A stretch of DNA of 64,000 nt from Eudorina sp. 2006-703-Eu-15 (taxonomy: Eukaryota > Chlorophyta > Chlorophyceae > Chlamydomonadales > Volvocaceae), in NCBI GenBank assembly GCA_003117195.1, contig BDSI01000026.1:1-64000 (forward strand), written 5' to 3'. Below, piece by piece: positions 11,132-23,886 of the stretch. A program made the position numbers and the translations under genes. Numbering within the stretch: position 1 is the stretch's first letter; every line of letters begins with the position of its first letter. The notes under the pieces are model-generated. The model saw only the letters and a list, made by a program, of their open reading frames with translations, did not search any database and was not told where the DNA came from.

Positions 11132-11689
11132 CCGACGCTGCGGCCGTGGCCGACATGATCCGCGCTGCACGTCCCGCTGGCTCCCTCCCGTCTACCTGCC
11201 CAGCATCGGCAGATCGACCCCAATCGCAGTCGTTCAGCCTCCCCAGCCTGGGCACACGCCGTCGTACGGTACCGCCGCCCTCCAGCCAGCAACGAGGGGG
11301 GCCTCATAGTGTAAGAAGAACTCAGCCGCGAGAAAAGAGCCGAGCTCGACACTCCATGTACCGTAGACAGGCGCGCCCTCAGTGCACGTGTGTGGCGGCT
11401 TCCACACCCCACTGAGTGGCGGAATCGACCTCCTTCAGCCCCAATGAGCCAACTGGAGTGCCGTCGCGGAGCCGCCGCGGGCAGAGCGGGACCTGCCGGG
11501 TGGTCTCCCAGCTGCATCAGCTCGCCCTGGGCTGCCCTCCATATAGCACACACGCGTGCTCGTTGCCCCACAGCCCCGAACAGCGCAGACTGTTCCCCCG
11601 TCTCGATTGCAGAGACGCACGGACCACCAACAAGCTAACCCAAGCTGACCGGCACACACTCGCCACTTCGTTCGCACACACACACGGGG

Positions 11690-11801
11690 CATGGGTGGGC
11701 TTCTCATTAGCCACACGGGGCATACAGTGCCGTACACGCATTCGTCATGGGTGGGCTTCTCATTAGCCACACGGGGCATACAGTGCCGTACACGCACTCG
11801 T
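11690..11801. repeat. Exact-length 56-bp tandem duplication
   Basis: Two adjacent 56-bp units (11690-11745 and 11746-11801), starting catgggtgggcttctcatta, differ at one base near their ends. They lie between the convergent methyltransferase and uL11m genes. The rest of 10904-12226 holds no recognisable gene. Confidence 0.9.
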
Positions 11802-12026
11802 CATACCATACCAGCTGGACGCGGCGATCGGCCCTGTGCGCCCGACATCAGCCCCTGGAGGCTTAGGTTCACACGCAGCCGCACCGCACCTCCCTCCAAC
11901 GCTCACACAGTCCCTGGTACTTCGGAAGCGTGTGCCTATCTGCGCACCCGTACAGGGATGGTTGTTTACCGTCGCCAAGCTGGTGTATGTACTGACCTGG
12001 ATCCCCTCTCCCGGGGCCCCAGTAGG

Positions 12027-12107
12027 TCCCTTCCCTTCCCGCCCCTTCCCATCCCGTCCCATCCTGGCCCGTCCCATCCCGCCCCGTCCCTCCCCGCCCC
12101 GTCCCGC
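12027..12107. repeat. Pyrimidine-rich tcccgcccc low-complexity tract
   Basis: Irregular repeats of tccc/gcccc units occupy the region just 3' of the uL11m gene. The strong strand asymmetry could favour unusual DNA structure. It is non-coding. Confidence 0.8.
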
Positions 12108-12226
12108 GTATCCTCCAAATACTCTTATCCCACCGCCGCCAAGCCAAGTTCATTTCGTCGCGGTGTACAGTTTTGAGTCGCCTGGACCTGCCACAAGCAG
12201 ATGCCCTCCCAGACGTCCCACTGCCC

Positions 12227-13109
12227 TCACGCGTCCTCCGGCCTGGACACCACTCGCACACCCATGCTGCGGCAGGTGTGCAGCAGCGACGTCACGATGG
12301 ACCGGAGCGGCACGTTGGGCATGTCTCTTTGTTTCACCAGCGCAATTTCGTACAAGTGCTTGAGGGACACCGTGCCGACAACCTCGTGGCCTGGGGTACC
12401 AGACGCGCGGGCCAGGCCTACGGTGTACGGGAACGCCAAGGGAGGAGTAAAGGTTAAGGGTGTGGAATATGGACGGGCACGGCGGGCGTGAGCACCGAGG
12501 CATTACGCGGGCGCGTGTGCAGCGCCGATAGGAGTGGGCAAGGGGCATCCAGCGATGCGACCCGAAGGCGATTCTCTGCACGCCAGCTGAAAGCGATTGA
12601 ACCCTTTGCGATGCCAAATTATATGCTGAGTCAAAGCATGCACCGGGTTGCCGGGGCGGAGCTGCAATCGTGAATCCCAACCCTGGTGCAAAGCCTCACC
12701 AGCCGCCTTTTTGATGAGCCACGTGCTTGGGGGCATCTTGAGGTCCCACTCATAGGTCTTGTCGGAGTAAACCCGCATCTTCACTCGGAGCAACGTTCCT
12801 TCTTTAAAATTCGCTGTTTTCGCGTTAAACTCCTGCGGGGACGGGTTGGATTCCAGGATGCGGATGGGGTGGGTTCAGGAAGACCCGGTGCAGCCCAAGC
12901 GGGCACGGGCCCACTTCACCCTGCCAGACCCGCGACTCCAAGCTAGAGTTACCACAATGCTGCGTGCATACCTTGCAGAATGCCATGATGTTCAGGCCCG
13001 CTTGACCTAGAGCGGGGCCCACGGGTGGCGCTGGTTTCGCTGCCCCCGCGTTGATGAGCAACTTAATCGTGTTGGTTAGCGTTCGAGGGCCGCCTGATTT
13101 CGCTGCCAT
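12227..13109 (-). CDS. MRPL11: Mitochondrial-type large-subunit ribosomal protein uL11
   Basis: Three exons on the minus strand (13109-12972, 12832-12700, 12417-12227) join in phase to give 153 aa, the normal length for bacterial-type L11. The N-terminal domain shows the conserved [18 protein letters not shown] followed by [16 protein letters not shown] across the first splice. The C-terminal rRNA-binding domain shows [12 protein letters not shown] and, across the second splice, [13 protein letters not shown], then [13 protein letters not shown]11 binds helices 43/44 of the large-subunit rRNA at the GTPase centre. The lack of a long plastid transit peptide and the short start MAAKSGG favour mitochondria, but targeting is inferred. 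The ATG at 13109 fits directly before the conserved domain. The gene is divergent from the KCS gene and convergent with the methyltransferase gene. Confidence 0.92.
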
Positions 13110-13571
13110 TTGATTTAATCTTCCCTGGTTAGCGTCTTACAGCTTGTCTCCTCTGGCAACAGCAGCGACAGCAGCTTTCATGAGTTCTTGCAGTAGATCA
13201 CGAACAACTCATACTAAGCGCGCACAAACCTAAGCTTTTTCTCTCCAAATGAATGTGATATTCATACAGCAACTAAAAAGGACCTTGCATAATACACGAT
13301 GCGCTTTGAGGTTTGCCTATGAAGAATATACAACCACACATTGAATCGGCAGTCGATGCCTTACCGACATTGCAATGCTTGTAACTCAGCAACAAGACCC
13401 AATGACATTAATGAATGGTTTCGGTGCTAGATCCGTACACTTCCAAAACTTGCTTAAGCATCAATACCCTGCATGTATCTATCGCAGACGCTCCTTGACA
13501 TTGTAACACATTTTTTATTGAACTGTCATATTATTTTTGGCTAGGCCGCAGCGCCCCGCGGCTTTGTCAAT
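13110..13571. promoter_or_regulatory. Shared divergent promoter region uL11m/KCS
   Basis: These 462 bp separate two divergent ATGs. They are clearly more AT-rich than the flanking coding DNA and must contain the 5' UTRs and promoters of both genes. No TATA box at a convincing position or named cis-element could be assigned. Confidence 0.6.
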
Positions 13572-16500
13572 ATGAGCGGTGCAGCTAATGGCAGTGCAAA
13601 TGGCACTGGCCAACCCAAGCGTGGCCTTGAGTTTCCAGGTGTGATACCTAGACGCTACAATTCAGTTGCAGCAGCCTATTGAGTGCTCAAATTTCGCGCG
13701 CGCAGACTATCGTCGCAGCGTTGCCCTCAAGTATGTCAAGCGTGGCTACACGTTTCTCATGTCATACCTTCTTACGATCGCGTTGGTGCCGCTGGCGGGG
13801 ATGTTGATGGTAAGCTTTGCGCTTCTCATCACCCTTGGTATCGGTCCTCGGATGTGCCGTTCACCTTGCTCCATTCGTTCGCAGCTGGAGCTTCTGAATA
13901 TGCACCGAAATGGGGAGTTGACACGTTTAATCGCTGTCGCCAAGCAGACGGACCTCACTTTTAACTTGGTAAGAACGCGTGGGAAAGTGCGTTGGCAACG
14001 CTTTCAGTCAACCCCGCTCCAAGCTATAACCCATACATTTTGAATTTCTTTACAGATCACTGCAGTGGCGACTGTTTCAGCGCTTGTCGGTGTGATAGTG
14101 AGTTACTTCGTCCTCCGCACGCGACCTGTTTACTTGATCGACTTCAGCGTGTATCGCGCGCCCGACAGGTAAACTCCTCTTAATTGGCGTAGAAAATTTG
14201 GCCATTGCCCACGTGCCACCGTAGTTATTTCGTGCGGAATTGTCGTCGAGGACCTGTTGACGCTCTGCTGCTGAGTTCAGTGCTAATGACAACTCGCTGT
14301 CTTTGCAGTTGGCAAGCTACATACACTCGTTTCATGGCCGGCTCCCGCAACTGCCAGGTTGGTGGGATCAACTGTTTGTACAGCAGCTGTGGTTCGACGT
14401 TGGCCTGTACAACGAGCCAAAAGCATGTTGCCCGCTCTTTGATTCGAGGAGGGATTGGTTGTACCATATGTAGCAGGTCCTTAGCTGCATCTTAACACGG
14501 GGACGCCGTTTGCCTGGGTCCATAACAGCCCTTCATGACTGCTGCTGTGTTTTGCCCAGCGCTTCACGGAGGAGTCTCTTGAGTTTCAGGAGAAAATCAT
14601 GGAGCGGTCTGGATTGGGTCAGCAAACATACCTGCCTCCAGGTGAGAGAAGGGACACATTCGGCATGAAAGTTGGCTTTCTTCTGAGTTTGCACGGCATT
14701 TAGCGCGGAGAAACGTGTACCATGAGTTCCAAGTACTGTCCTGTGGCGGTGGTCATTGCAATGCCTCCGGGCTTGCGTACGACCGAACTTTGATTGCATA
14801 TTTGAGTAAGTTCCGGTGTGGCTGACGTGTTCGTTGCGACCTTCTCGCTCATCGGTCGCAACGGGGCCGTGCATATGGGGCATATGCGCTCGGGGCCGTG
14901 CATATGGGGCATATGCGTTTCCGCGGTGTGGTGTGTTTCGACGTCATGCCGTGTGCCCAGCATGACCTGAGCTGGTTTGTTGCCAATGCATACCACTGTT
15001 GTGCGTAGCCGACACTGAACGGAAACTGCACGACTTGCTTCGCGCAAGGTTGTCCGTCAATTCAATCGTCGGTCCCCTGCCGTGTAGTTAACCAGTAGTT
15101 AGCACCATGTACGTGTTTTCGCGAGCTGTCATGTCGCGATGCAGCAGTTTTACGGTCCCGGTCCTCCCTGATACTGTCGTTGTGGGCGAGTGCGTGCTTA
15201 CGGCCAGGCGGCTGCGACAAGTCACATGCCAGTCACTGACATGCCGGATGCGTGCTGTTCGCCCGACGGCTTTGTTGCTTTGAATGTCTTCAGCGGTCCA
15301 AGTAATTCCCCCGGAATGCACCATGGCCAACGCACGGAAGGAGTTTGAAATGGTGGTGTTCCCGATTATCGAAGACCTGTTGAAGCGCACTGGCGTGCAC
15401 CCGAAGCAGGTGCGGCAGTGGTGCTGTTGCGCCATGCTACTTACTGCTTCCTCGACACGCTGAACAACTCGTGCTGTTCGGGCCCGTCGTCCGTTGTTGA
15501 GTGCCTGGAGATGCGCATCAATGACCAGATGCTCTTCTTTTGAGCCATGAAGATCACGGTCGCCGGCACCTCAGCTGCGAAACCAAACACGGCCTAACCC
15601 GTGCAAACTCTGTGTGTCAACGTGGCCCCATTACAGATCGGTATTCTCGTTCTCACCTGCTCGTTGTTCAACCCGACGCCGTCGCTGACGGCGATGATCA
15701 TCAACAAATTCAAAATGCGCTCGAGCATTCTGTCCTACAACTTGGCCGGCATGGGCTGCTCTGCCTCACCCATTTCCATCGACCTGGCGAAGCAGCTGCT
15801 GCAGTTACACCCGTCGACCTACGCCCTGGTGGTTAGCACGGAGAACATCACCCAGGTACCCGCCACAAGCAGCCAATAATATTTCAGTTGCATTGCATGC
15901 GAACGAGTGTGATCTGCGCAGGCGGTTGAATGCATAATTATGATGTGGTGACATATGGGTGCATCTCTTGCTTGAATTCTGCAGAACTGGTACTTCGGTA
16001 ACGACCGCGACAAACTGCTGCCCAACTGCCTCTTCCGCGTGGGCGGCGGTGCGATCCTGCTTTCGAACCGTCGGCGCGACTCTTGGTGGGTAGACGTGGC
16101 ATGCACCCTGTCGTGCCGACGAAGCTATCATCTTGATCTCTAGGTGGACCAGCGTCGGTAGCGTACTTCGAGGTGGCTCAAAAGGCGCGCTGGTTGCTTA
16201 CGCATGACATCTAGATGCCTGCACTTCCCGCGCGTTCCAACACTCGGTTAAGAGCTCAATCCTTGCTCGTGCGAACACGCTCTTTGGCTTCTGTGAAGGC
16301 GCGCCAAGTACGAGCTGCTGCACACGGTCCGCACGCACCTGGGCGCCAAGAACGATGCGTACAGCTGCATCTTCCAGATGGAGGACGAGCAGCGGAACAT
16401 CGGCGTGCGCCTGACGAAGGTACGCTTCAGATGAAGTCTTTCCAAAAACATTTGTGCGGCGCTCTCAGCCCGCGCAGGCGATAATAGAATTCTACGAGGT

Positions 16501-17433
16501 GTAATTGGAGGTACATCCCTGTGCCCTGTTTTGTTGTAGTGATCAGGAAGTGTTCCGTTTTCTTCTCAGTACTTCCGGTTTTATGCGATTCGTATCCTCG
16601 TGCAGGAGCTGTTCGCCGTGGCCGGTGAGGCGCTCAAAATCAACGTGACAACGTTAGGCCCGCTGGTGCTGCCGCTGTCGGAGCAGCTGCTGTTCTTCTT
16701 CAACCTGGTAGCGCGCAAGGTCCTCGGCTACAAGACCAAGCCGTACATTCCGGACTTTAAGCTGGCCTTCGACAAGGTCTGCATCCACACAGGTTCGTTC
16801 ACCAGCCCCTAAGGTGGGATTGCAGCAGTACGAGAGGTGCGACCGCGCAGTCATATGAGTCGCTGAATATTCTGTTTGGGGCCGCTCACCAACTGCAGGC
16901 GGCCGTGCTGTGATTGACGAGATTGAGAGGCAGCTGCAGCTGACCACCGACATGGTGGAGCCGTCGCGCGCAGCGCTGTTCCGGTACGGGAACGTCTCGT
17001 CGTCCTCGATCTGGTACGTGCTGGCATACCTAGAGTCCTTCCAGGGCATGCGCCGCGGCGACCGCATCTGGCAGTTGGCCTTCGGCAGCGGGTTCAAGTG
17101 CAACAGCGCTGTCTGGCGGGCAAACCGCACCTTCAAGGTGAGAGTCAGGAATATGCATCGGTGCAATTGCGAACAAGGTTGCAGTGTATCAAACGTTCTT
17201 TCCTCTTGCGTAGGGTGCGAACAGCATGCGAATTTTCATTGTGCATTGCATGTGGGCATGATTGCGGAACGTGTTCTGAGGTTTGACTTTTATTGTTCGG
17301 CTGCATGCTGTCGCAGGACGCCCACTCTGCGTGGGAGGGTTTCAACCTGCAGGAGATGCGCGACCACCTCGCCTACTTGGCGTCGCTTTCGCGGAAGAAG
17401 GCCGAGGCCGCGACCGCGACCAAGGCGCACTGA
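13572..17433 (+). CDS. KCS: 3-ketoacyl-CoA synthase (FAE1/KCS family), complete
   Basis: Thirteen in-phase exons (13572-13638, 13706-13809, 13885-13968, 14056-14168, 14309-14357, 14560-14641, 15294-15409, 15637-15855, 15985-16085, 16299-16419, 16606-16792, 16899-17137, 17317-17433) encode 532 aa, a typical KCS length. The enzyme condenses malonyl-CoA with acyl-CoA in the ER elongase that makes very-long-chain fatty acids. Two hydrophobic N-terminal segments ([14 protein letters not shown] and [15 protein letters not shown]) precede RPVYLIDF. The thiolase-fold motifs are intact: SLFNPTPSL, catalytic Cys in [31 protein letters not shown], catalytic His in [12 protein letters not shown], and catalytic Asn in [15 protein letters not shown]. 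The acceptor before 16299 (gtgaag) is weak but required by frame. The ATG at 13572 opens a short Gly/Asn-rich leader. Confidence 0.95.
14862..14917. repeat. 29-bp tandem duplication containing a palindrome
   Basis: Two copies of a 27-bp word, starting cggggccgtgcatatggggc, lie at 14862-14888 and 14891-14917 in the KCS intron after the exon ending 14641. Each contains the inverted repeat gcatatg/catatgc. Confidence 0.9.
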
Positions 17434-17984
17434 ATGTGCATGTGCATGACGTAATGCGGCCAACATCCGGTCGTGGCCTGTTGGGGTGAACCGAAGACAC
17501 AAACTACATAGTGCTTGTTGAACGTTGAAGCTAATGTGTTCCGTTCATGTGTCTTCGTTGAAGTCCGCTTGCAGGTTTTCCGTTTGACGGGCATGTTGAT
17601 TTCCTAGTACGCCGCTGCGCAGGGATCCGGTGCTTGTGCAGGCGTTCGTGTGCGAGGGAAGGGCCTTTAGTAGGGATGACTGCTGATGACGGTGACGGTG
17701 GTACGTAAGACGTCTTGAGAGTCCATTCGCTTGTGACGCTGACGGTTTTCCTTCGGGACTTGGCTCGGCTTCATGATTGACCGAAACTGATATTAACGAT
17801 GGCAGTGATTGCAGTAGTCCACGCCTAATGGGTCCGTAGAAGTTGGTGTCGAGATGGGGGCAGGTGACTTGTCGGTGTCGTACATTGCTTGGCGTTCTGG
17901 CATGTTTACGTTGGCACAGCGACCTCGCGATACCCTGCATCTGCTGATCTCTTGCAGAGACATAAATCTGTGAATGCTCTGAGG

Positions 17985-17989
17985 TGTAA
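17985..17989 (+). terminator. TGTAA polyadenylation motif, KCS gene
   Basis: TGTAA lies about 550 bp after the KCS stop, a usual 3' UTR length for volvocine algae. I saw no earlier TGTAA. Confidence 0.45.
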
Positions 17990-19429
17990 GCCGGGCATTT
18001 TTACCTCGTATATGCTGCGGGATCGCAGTGTGCTGTTTGACCTAGCCTACCTTTTTTTCTCAGGGGGCTTTGGGCATTTTACGTGCTGCAATTCACATGT
18101 TGCTGTCGGCTCTGGCCAGTTCGGCGTGGTGGCTGCCCACGATATGTGCCTCAGCAGGTAGACCCGTCGAATGGCCCTTGCTCTTGAGGGATGGACTGCG
18201 AGTACTGGCTGAACCAACTTGAGAGTGGGTGAATCTCCCTGCAGCCTGCCAGTGGTTCTTGCGTGGCTTGCGATGTAGGGATGGTAACGTCGTTGAAGAG
18301 TGAGGCGGTACCTGGGCTGGCAACCCTGCCGCCCCTAGTTGGGAAGTAGCGTTCTACGTTCCGACAAGGAGAGACATTTGAGAAAACGTTGCGCTTGTCT
18401 TGACTGGTGGAATTGCTGATGAAGCCTGCGGAAGTGGTCGTAAGCAGGTTGCTGCTTAACAAACCTTTACGGTGGACGCTGGCCTCCACCGGGATTCGAC
18501 AGCTTCGTTGGAGTCACATATCTACAGTGCTCGCCAAAGCCTGCGCCCCCATCCACTTCCACCTGGCGGGGTTGTACGCCGTTAGATGACACCACGGACT
18601 CCAGTGCGCCATGACTGCCTACCTGGTAACTCGTGTCAGACCGCCTAATCGACCGACGGGGAGAGGACTCTGACAGCCATCGCCAGATGACAAGTTGCAG
18701 CATGCAGATCAGTCAAGGCGAATTGGGGCCGGCGTTCACCTGTAGTCTACGAAGTTAAGACCAGTGTATCATCCGTCAGACTCTTTCTACCAAATGCCGG
18801 TGACGACGTACCTTGAATGTGAGCACGAAACCGCTCCACATCCCTCGAAGTTCAACGGTGTGTTTACAATATTACTTCCTGCTTAAACTCGTAAGGGTTG
18901 GCCGGTATGGGGATAATGCTTGAGGCGGCTCCGACGGGATACGCCGCTTGTGATAGCGCATCCCCTTGACCGTGCTCCTGACTGTACGTCAGACTGTACC
19001 AACCGTGCCAAACCGTACATAAGGGTACATACCTTACCTGCCGTTCCGCCCCTAGCTTCCCATTTGGGCCAGTTTGGGCCAATTGTGTGTATCGATGATA
19101 TGCATAAAACATTATGAGCGTTCGTCGAGCCGCGTCGGACAAGGTGGAAAGTAACATCTGCATAAGATTACCCCGCCAAGTGATTCGGCGGGTCTGGTGC
19201 GGTTTCCAGGAGAGGCAATCTTGGCGCGCTGGTAACCTGGTGTAGTGGCCTGTATGAAGGTGCGCAGGTCCATGGTAGGGGTTGATGAGATAAGGCGCCT
19301 ACTGCCCGTTGGAACGCCCGTCGGGACTAAGGTGCACCTTGTAACAGTTGCATAACATCAGGCCTGCGTTGTCTGACAGGGTTGAAATTACGTATCGGAC
19401 CAAGAATTGCGCGGCTGCTGTTATCTATG
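17990..19429. other. Intergenic, no gene recognised
   Basis: The stretch holds only short, unconvincing open frames on both strands. It lies between the KCS 3' UTR and the suspected left end of element copy 2. Confidence 0.5.
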
Positions 19430-20602
19430 GGGGTGAGACCCCTCGAGACCCCCGTCCGGGACCCCTACACTACGGCCAATAATTAACTCTATGAAAAGCT
19501 TATGTTTACTTGTATTAGAATGGCCCAACTGAGACGTGCAGTTCATGGAGCTGGCCAATTTTGTCCATCGTCGCTCCGACCCTGATGAAGAGTCAACGTC
19601 AACGGCGAGCTTACAGAGCTGGAGAAACAAATATCTGACGTTCTTCTTAATTGTTTAGGAATGCCCAATGCCATAACTTTCAGGCGCGACAAACTCGAGG
19701 AGGCAAATGTCGACTCGACTATCTCGCCGCAAAACATTGAACCAAGCCTTAGCCCATCCCAGAAGCCTCTGTCAACAACGCAGAATGACAGACTTTACGT
19801 CTAATCGAATGAAAGACACCACTCGAAATCTCAATCTCCATGGGCGTGATCTCGATGGGCGTGATGTGGAGCTCTGGAAACACCTCATTTAAAGGCTTAA
19901 GCCAGCGTACACTATGTGGCCCCGTGCAACCGGACTTCACTGAACCATACACCCTGTGTCTTTGAGCCGACCCATGGGGCAGATAGGCCTCCCCTTCTCC
20001 CCGTCCCCAGCTTGCGTGACATCCAGGGTGTTGTGGAACGGACGTTCTACACCCACCAACCCATACAGCCGCACGCACGCAACCGCTACACGGTCAGCAG
20101 CTACACAGGCAGTAGCCGCTTGTAGATGTAAGCGGTAAAGTGGCTGCCGCCCGACATGGCGACGCCTGTGCATACTGCAACCAGTTCCAGGTCGCGGAAG
20201 CCAGCCGCTGCCATTTCCGTCCCCATGTTGGTTCTACCGCGCTGCACGATGGCGAGGCCCTGTACGCACATGGAGTGTGGTTCAGATGGACGCAGAGCGC
20301 AAGACCAAGTATAAGGCATGTGTGCAACACGAACCTGCCAACTCACATCGGTTTTCACCTGTTGTGTGCTCGCAAGCGGCGGGGGTTCCCTTAGCATACC
20401 TCCGCAGATGTCCATTTCATGTGTGCGGCTGCGACGGCCTTGGCGGTTGGTTGGATTTCAACGGGCGCGGCCGTTTCTGCAAAGTGCAACTACACTTCAT
20501 CAGTGCCAGGGCAATACCAATAGTCAAAAAGCAACGCTCACCCCCCATCCGCTGGTAGGCCGCAGCAATGAGCATATCCGCCGTCCCAGGCCCACAACCA
20601 CC
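19430..20602 (-). mobile_element. Probable left part of element copy 2, with coding fragments
   Basis: The word ggggtgagacccc at 19435-19447 is the inverted counterpart of gggtctcacccc near the element's right end (5684-5695 and 26837-26848), followed on both sides by related acccctac. This suggests inverted terminal regions and an element of about 7.5 kb. On the minus strand, two coding-like pieces occur: one around 20560-20585 (TADMLIAAAYQRMG before a gtgagc donor) and one at 20330-20101 (GTEMAAAGFRDLELVAVCTG then GGSHFTAYIYKRLLPV). A further minus frame spans 20078-19749. I do not recognise a family. The exact left boundary and any target-site duplication are not established. Confidence 0.4.
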
Positions 20603-21350
20603 GGCTGGGTAGCCCCGGCCTCCTAACGCGTCAGGTGATTGGCGGAGGGGGAAGGCGGGGAAGGGTTGCGTTCCGATTGGCTTTGGCCCATGCACATGAA
20701 CCCTGCTATACTGCCGCCATACTGCACGTTCCCAGTTCGCAATGCCGTACCTGCACGTCCGTGCGCGCTTCGCTCGCCTGGCCGCTGACCATGCCGTTTA
20801 TGTGGGCGACCTGCACGCCACCGCCGCCCGAGGGCCAGTCACCGCCGCCGCCGCCCAGGCCCACAACCACCGGCTGGGTAGCCCCGGCCTCCTAACGCGT
20901 CAGGTGATTGGCGGAGGGGGAAGGCGGGGAAGGGTTGCGTTCCGATTGGCTTTGGCCCATGCGCATGAACCCTGCTATACTGCCGCCATACTGCACGTTT
21001 CCCAGTTCGCAATGCCGTACCTGCACGTCCGTGCGCGCTTCGCTCGCCTGGCCGCTGACCATGCCGTTCATGTGGGCGACCTGCACGCCACCGCCGCCCG
21101 AGGGCCAGTCACCGCCGCCGCCGCCCAGGCCCACAACCACCGGCGGGGTAGCCCCGGCCTCCTAACGCGTCAGGTGATTGGCGGAGGGGGAAGGCGGGGA
21201 AGGGTTGCGTTCCGATTGGCTTTGGCCCATGCGCATGAACCCTGCTATACTGCCGCCATACTGCACGTTTCCCAGTTCGCAATGCCGTACCTGCACGTCC
21301 GTGCGCGCTTCGCTCGCCTGGCCGCTGACCATGCAGTTAGCGTTGGCAAT
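20603..21350. repeat. Tandem array of 269-270 bp units
   Basis: Units starting tcctaacgcgtcaggtgatt begin at 20621, 20890 and 21160. The third unit continues to about 21350 and then passes into unique sequence. The same last unit is seen at 1-195 in copy 1. The units share most of their sequence with the longer units at 2732-4560 and 23887-25714. The period is about 3 x 90, so an open frame encoding 90-residue Ala/His/Arg-rich repeats runs through by chance. Confidence 0.9.
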
Positions 21351-22503
21351 GGTTGCTGGGGACTGGGCGGCACGGTCCGTGCCGTGTCCCGTCGGAGCAG
21401 CCGCCACTTTGCTCGACGGGTGTTTGGCTAAGGGGGAAGCCGAACCAGGGTGGAGTTGTGAACCGGCAGATGCGATCCCTACCATTCTCTCTGTGACCGC
21501 TGTCCCCTGGAAGTGTAGGTGACCCGTTTTCTTGGAGCGAACACTGACCAATTGCGCTTTCCTTGGTGTCCCATGTGCCATGCACGTGTTGCGCATGCCT
21601 GAACAAAAGACGTCTCCGCCGACCAAGACCAACTCCCAGAACCCAATGAAATCCGTCAGCGTACCCGCAACCAGGGCGCCGCGCCGCGCTGTAGTGGACG
21701 TTTGGAGGAGGCTGCAGGGGGTTGCGGCCTTGAAGGTCCCCCGGACACATTGGTTGCCCGACACCCAAATTTGGATGTTCGGGTGGTGGATGTTCGGGTA
21801 GAGTGTGGGGCTTCCGCCCTCGGTGGAGGACACTGAATAGCTCAAGTGCGTGGCCTTTCTCCTGTGTATGTTACGCTCGGTGCGGCTGTCTAGGGTTTGC
21901 CCCTGTGGAGAGATGTTGTAGGTCTATTTGGTGTGGTAGCACGCAGCATTGCCGTGACCGGTGGCCCATTTCCTCAACACTCCTTGGGTTCGGGACCTCA
22001 GTCCTTACGCGCACGGTGCAAAATGGTTTTGTTTGCAACCGCCCGCATAGTGTTTGGCAACAACTGGACGGATTGCCGCTTGCCCCCAACCCCACCGGAC
22101 GACAGTTTGGGGCCTGCACTCTCAGAAACGGTTAGGCACTATCCCTGCGCCATCTCCCTTCTAACCCCTAGTCTCCGATCACCCTTCTGAAAGGACGGAG
22201 GCCCTACACGCCAAGCACGCTTCCATGAACCACGATGTCAGGTGCCGACGCCCCCTGTACCTCAGCCACGGCGCGTAGCATTCAAGGGAACCCCAGGAGC
22301 TTCCCCCGAAACAACGTCCCTCACAAGGATACCGAAGAAAACACGAGTGTACACCCGCACGACACACACACACACACACACGAGCTCCCGTCATGCCATC
22401 CACGGGCCGCCACTCAAAGAGAAATGAACCAGTGGACAACTCTAAGTTCAGCTGCTAGCCCCCACAGCCGACACCCATAAACCAAACATCACCTCACGCA
22501 AGG

Positions 22504-23811
22504 CTAGCACCCGAACAGGCGCAACCCAGACTGCTGGGCGTACTCCTCATAATTGGACGGCTGCCACTCACGAATCGAGCGCGACAGCACGCTCACGCTG
22601 GGCGGCTGCGCCTGGCCGCCCTGCTGATACTCTCGCTGCAGATCAGACCACGCCGCTGCCAGGTCCATGACCTCGTGCTGCATCTGAGCCGCGCCCGCAG
22701 CCGCCTCCTTGCTGAGCGGTTGACCATGAATGCGCCGATGCAGCGCGTATATCACAGTCTTACGGAAGTTTATTTCTTTAATCATCTCCCTTCTGCTCCT
22801 CCATACCGACCGAAGCTCGGGGTGCTCCAGGACGCAGAGTGGGGCTAGTCGCCCCTCACGCTTGGGCAGCAGTACCCCCTCCGTCCACTCGAGCCATAGA
22901 TCCTCCACAGACCGATACTCTGCGTGGTCGGCATGAACAGCGGATATGCATCAGCGAGGGCAGGTGGACACAAGCTGCCTCTGGTAGAATCTAAGACTCC
23001 AACTTCCGGCCCGGACCCGTAAGCACTTACTGTCCAGTTGGTTGAATTCGCCAGACCACTCCGTCCACTGCGAATGAGCGGGTCCATCACGGCCCGTGCC
23101 AAGGACGTTCGGGATGACCCACCCCGGCGCCAAGTGAAACGACAGCTGCTTCTCCACGACGCACCCCTTGGCGTCGGCGCCACGGCCTACAACTCTGAGG
23201 TAGCGTATGGTGCTTGAAGCGGCTGGCTCCATTGCAATCCGTGGCTGCTCGACAAGTGTAGAAAGTGAAGGTGGAGAGGGCTCCCTAGCTTTAGCTCCGC
23301 TCCCGCCAGGCGCCTCATTGCCATTCCCGCCAGGTGTCACGGCGGCCTCCTTCAATGCAGTGGTAAGAAGTCTCTGCCGATGTTGTAGCCGCATCGCTTT
23401 CAGCGACCGCTTAGCGAAGAAGCCCACCTTGTCCGCCTCTGCATGAGCAATCTGGGCGGCCCCAGACCCGGAAGTGCGCGCGAGTAGAGCGGTCTGCGCC
23501 AGACTAGCGGCATCGGCTGCACTCCTTGACACAGCGTTTAGTGCGTCAGCGAGCTGTAACCCAGTATTGAGCTGCTCGGCGCGAAGCCGATCAAACTGCT
23601 GCACCAGAGGGCGAACCTGAAGCTGCAACTGCTGCTGCAACTGCTGCTGCAGCTGGCTGCAGACGGTCTGCTCCACCACGGGCACAAGAGCTCGAATCAG
23701 TGAAGCCCGGTATGGAGTCAAATCCTGCACGACACCAGCTGTGGTGCTGCGGATGGGGCTCTGGCCTGCTGTCACGGCGCCAAGATCGCGGGCCCCGCCG
23801 CCGGCCTGCAT
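22504..23811 (-). CDS. Element-borne coiled-coil protein with GCR1_C-like domain (copy 2)
   Basis: This is the second copy of the gene at 1348-2655, with exons 23811-23031 and 22919-22504 and a 398-aa product by the same model. The predicted protein is identical across every stretch compared: Gln-rich coiled coil, splice-created YRSVEDLWLEWTEG, WRSRREMIKEINF, and a C-terminus ending GLRLFGC. One fewer G at about 23816 keeps the frame open upstream of the first ATG here (adding LTQPRFGSPGS before MQAGGGARDLG), so an upstream exon or longer N-terminus is possible in this copy. The function is inferred to be DNA binding in element mobility or regulation. Confidence 0.6.
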
Positions 23812-23886
23812 GCTCCCGGGGGAGCCGAAACGAGGTTGGGTCAGATTGGCTATGGCCCGCAACGGCTTAACTGCAGCTGTACTGCT

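Noticed and set aside
20742..21431. 229-codon plus-strand frame made of 90-residue repeats
   Set aside because: It follows the 269-270 bp tandem repeat, has no family resemblance, and breaks at a one-base unit length change.
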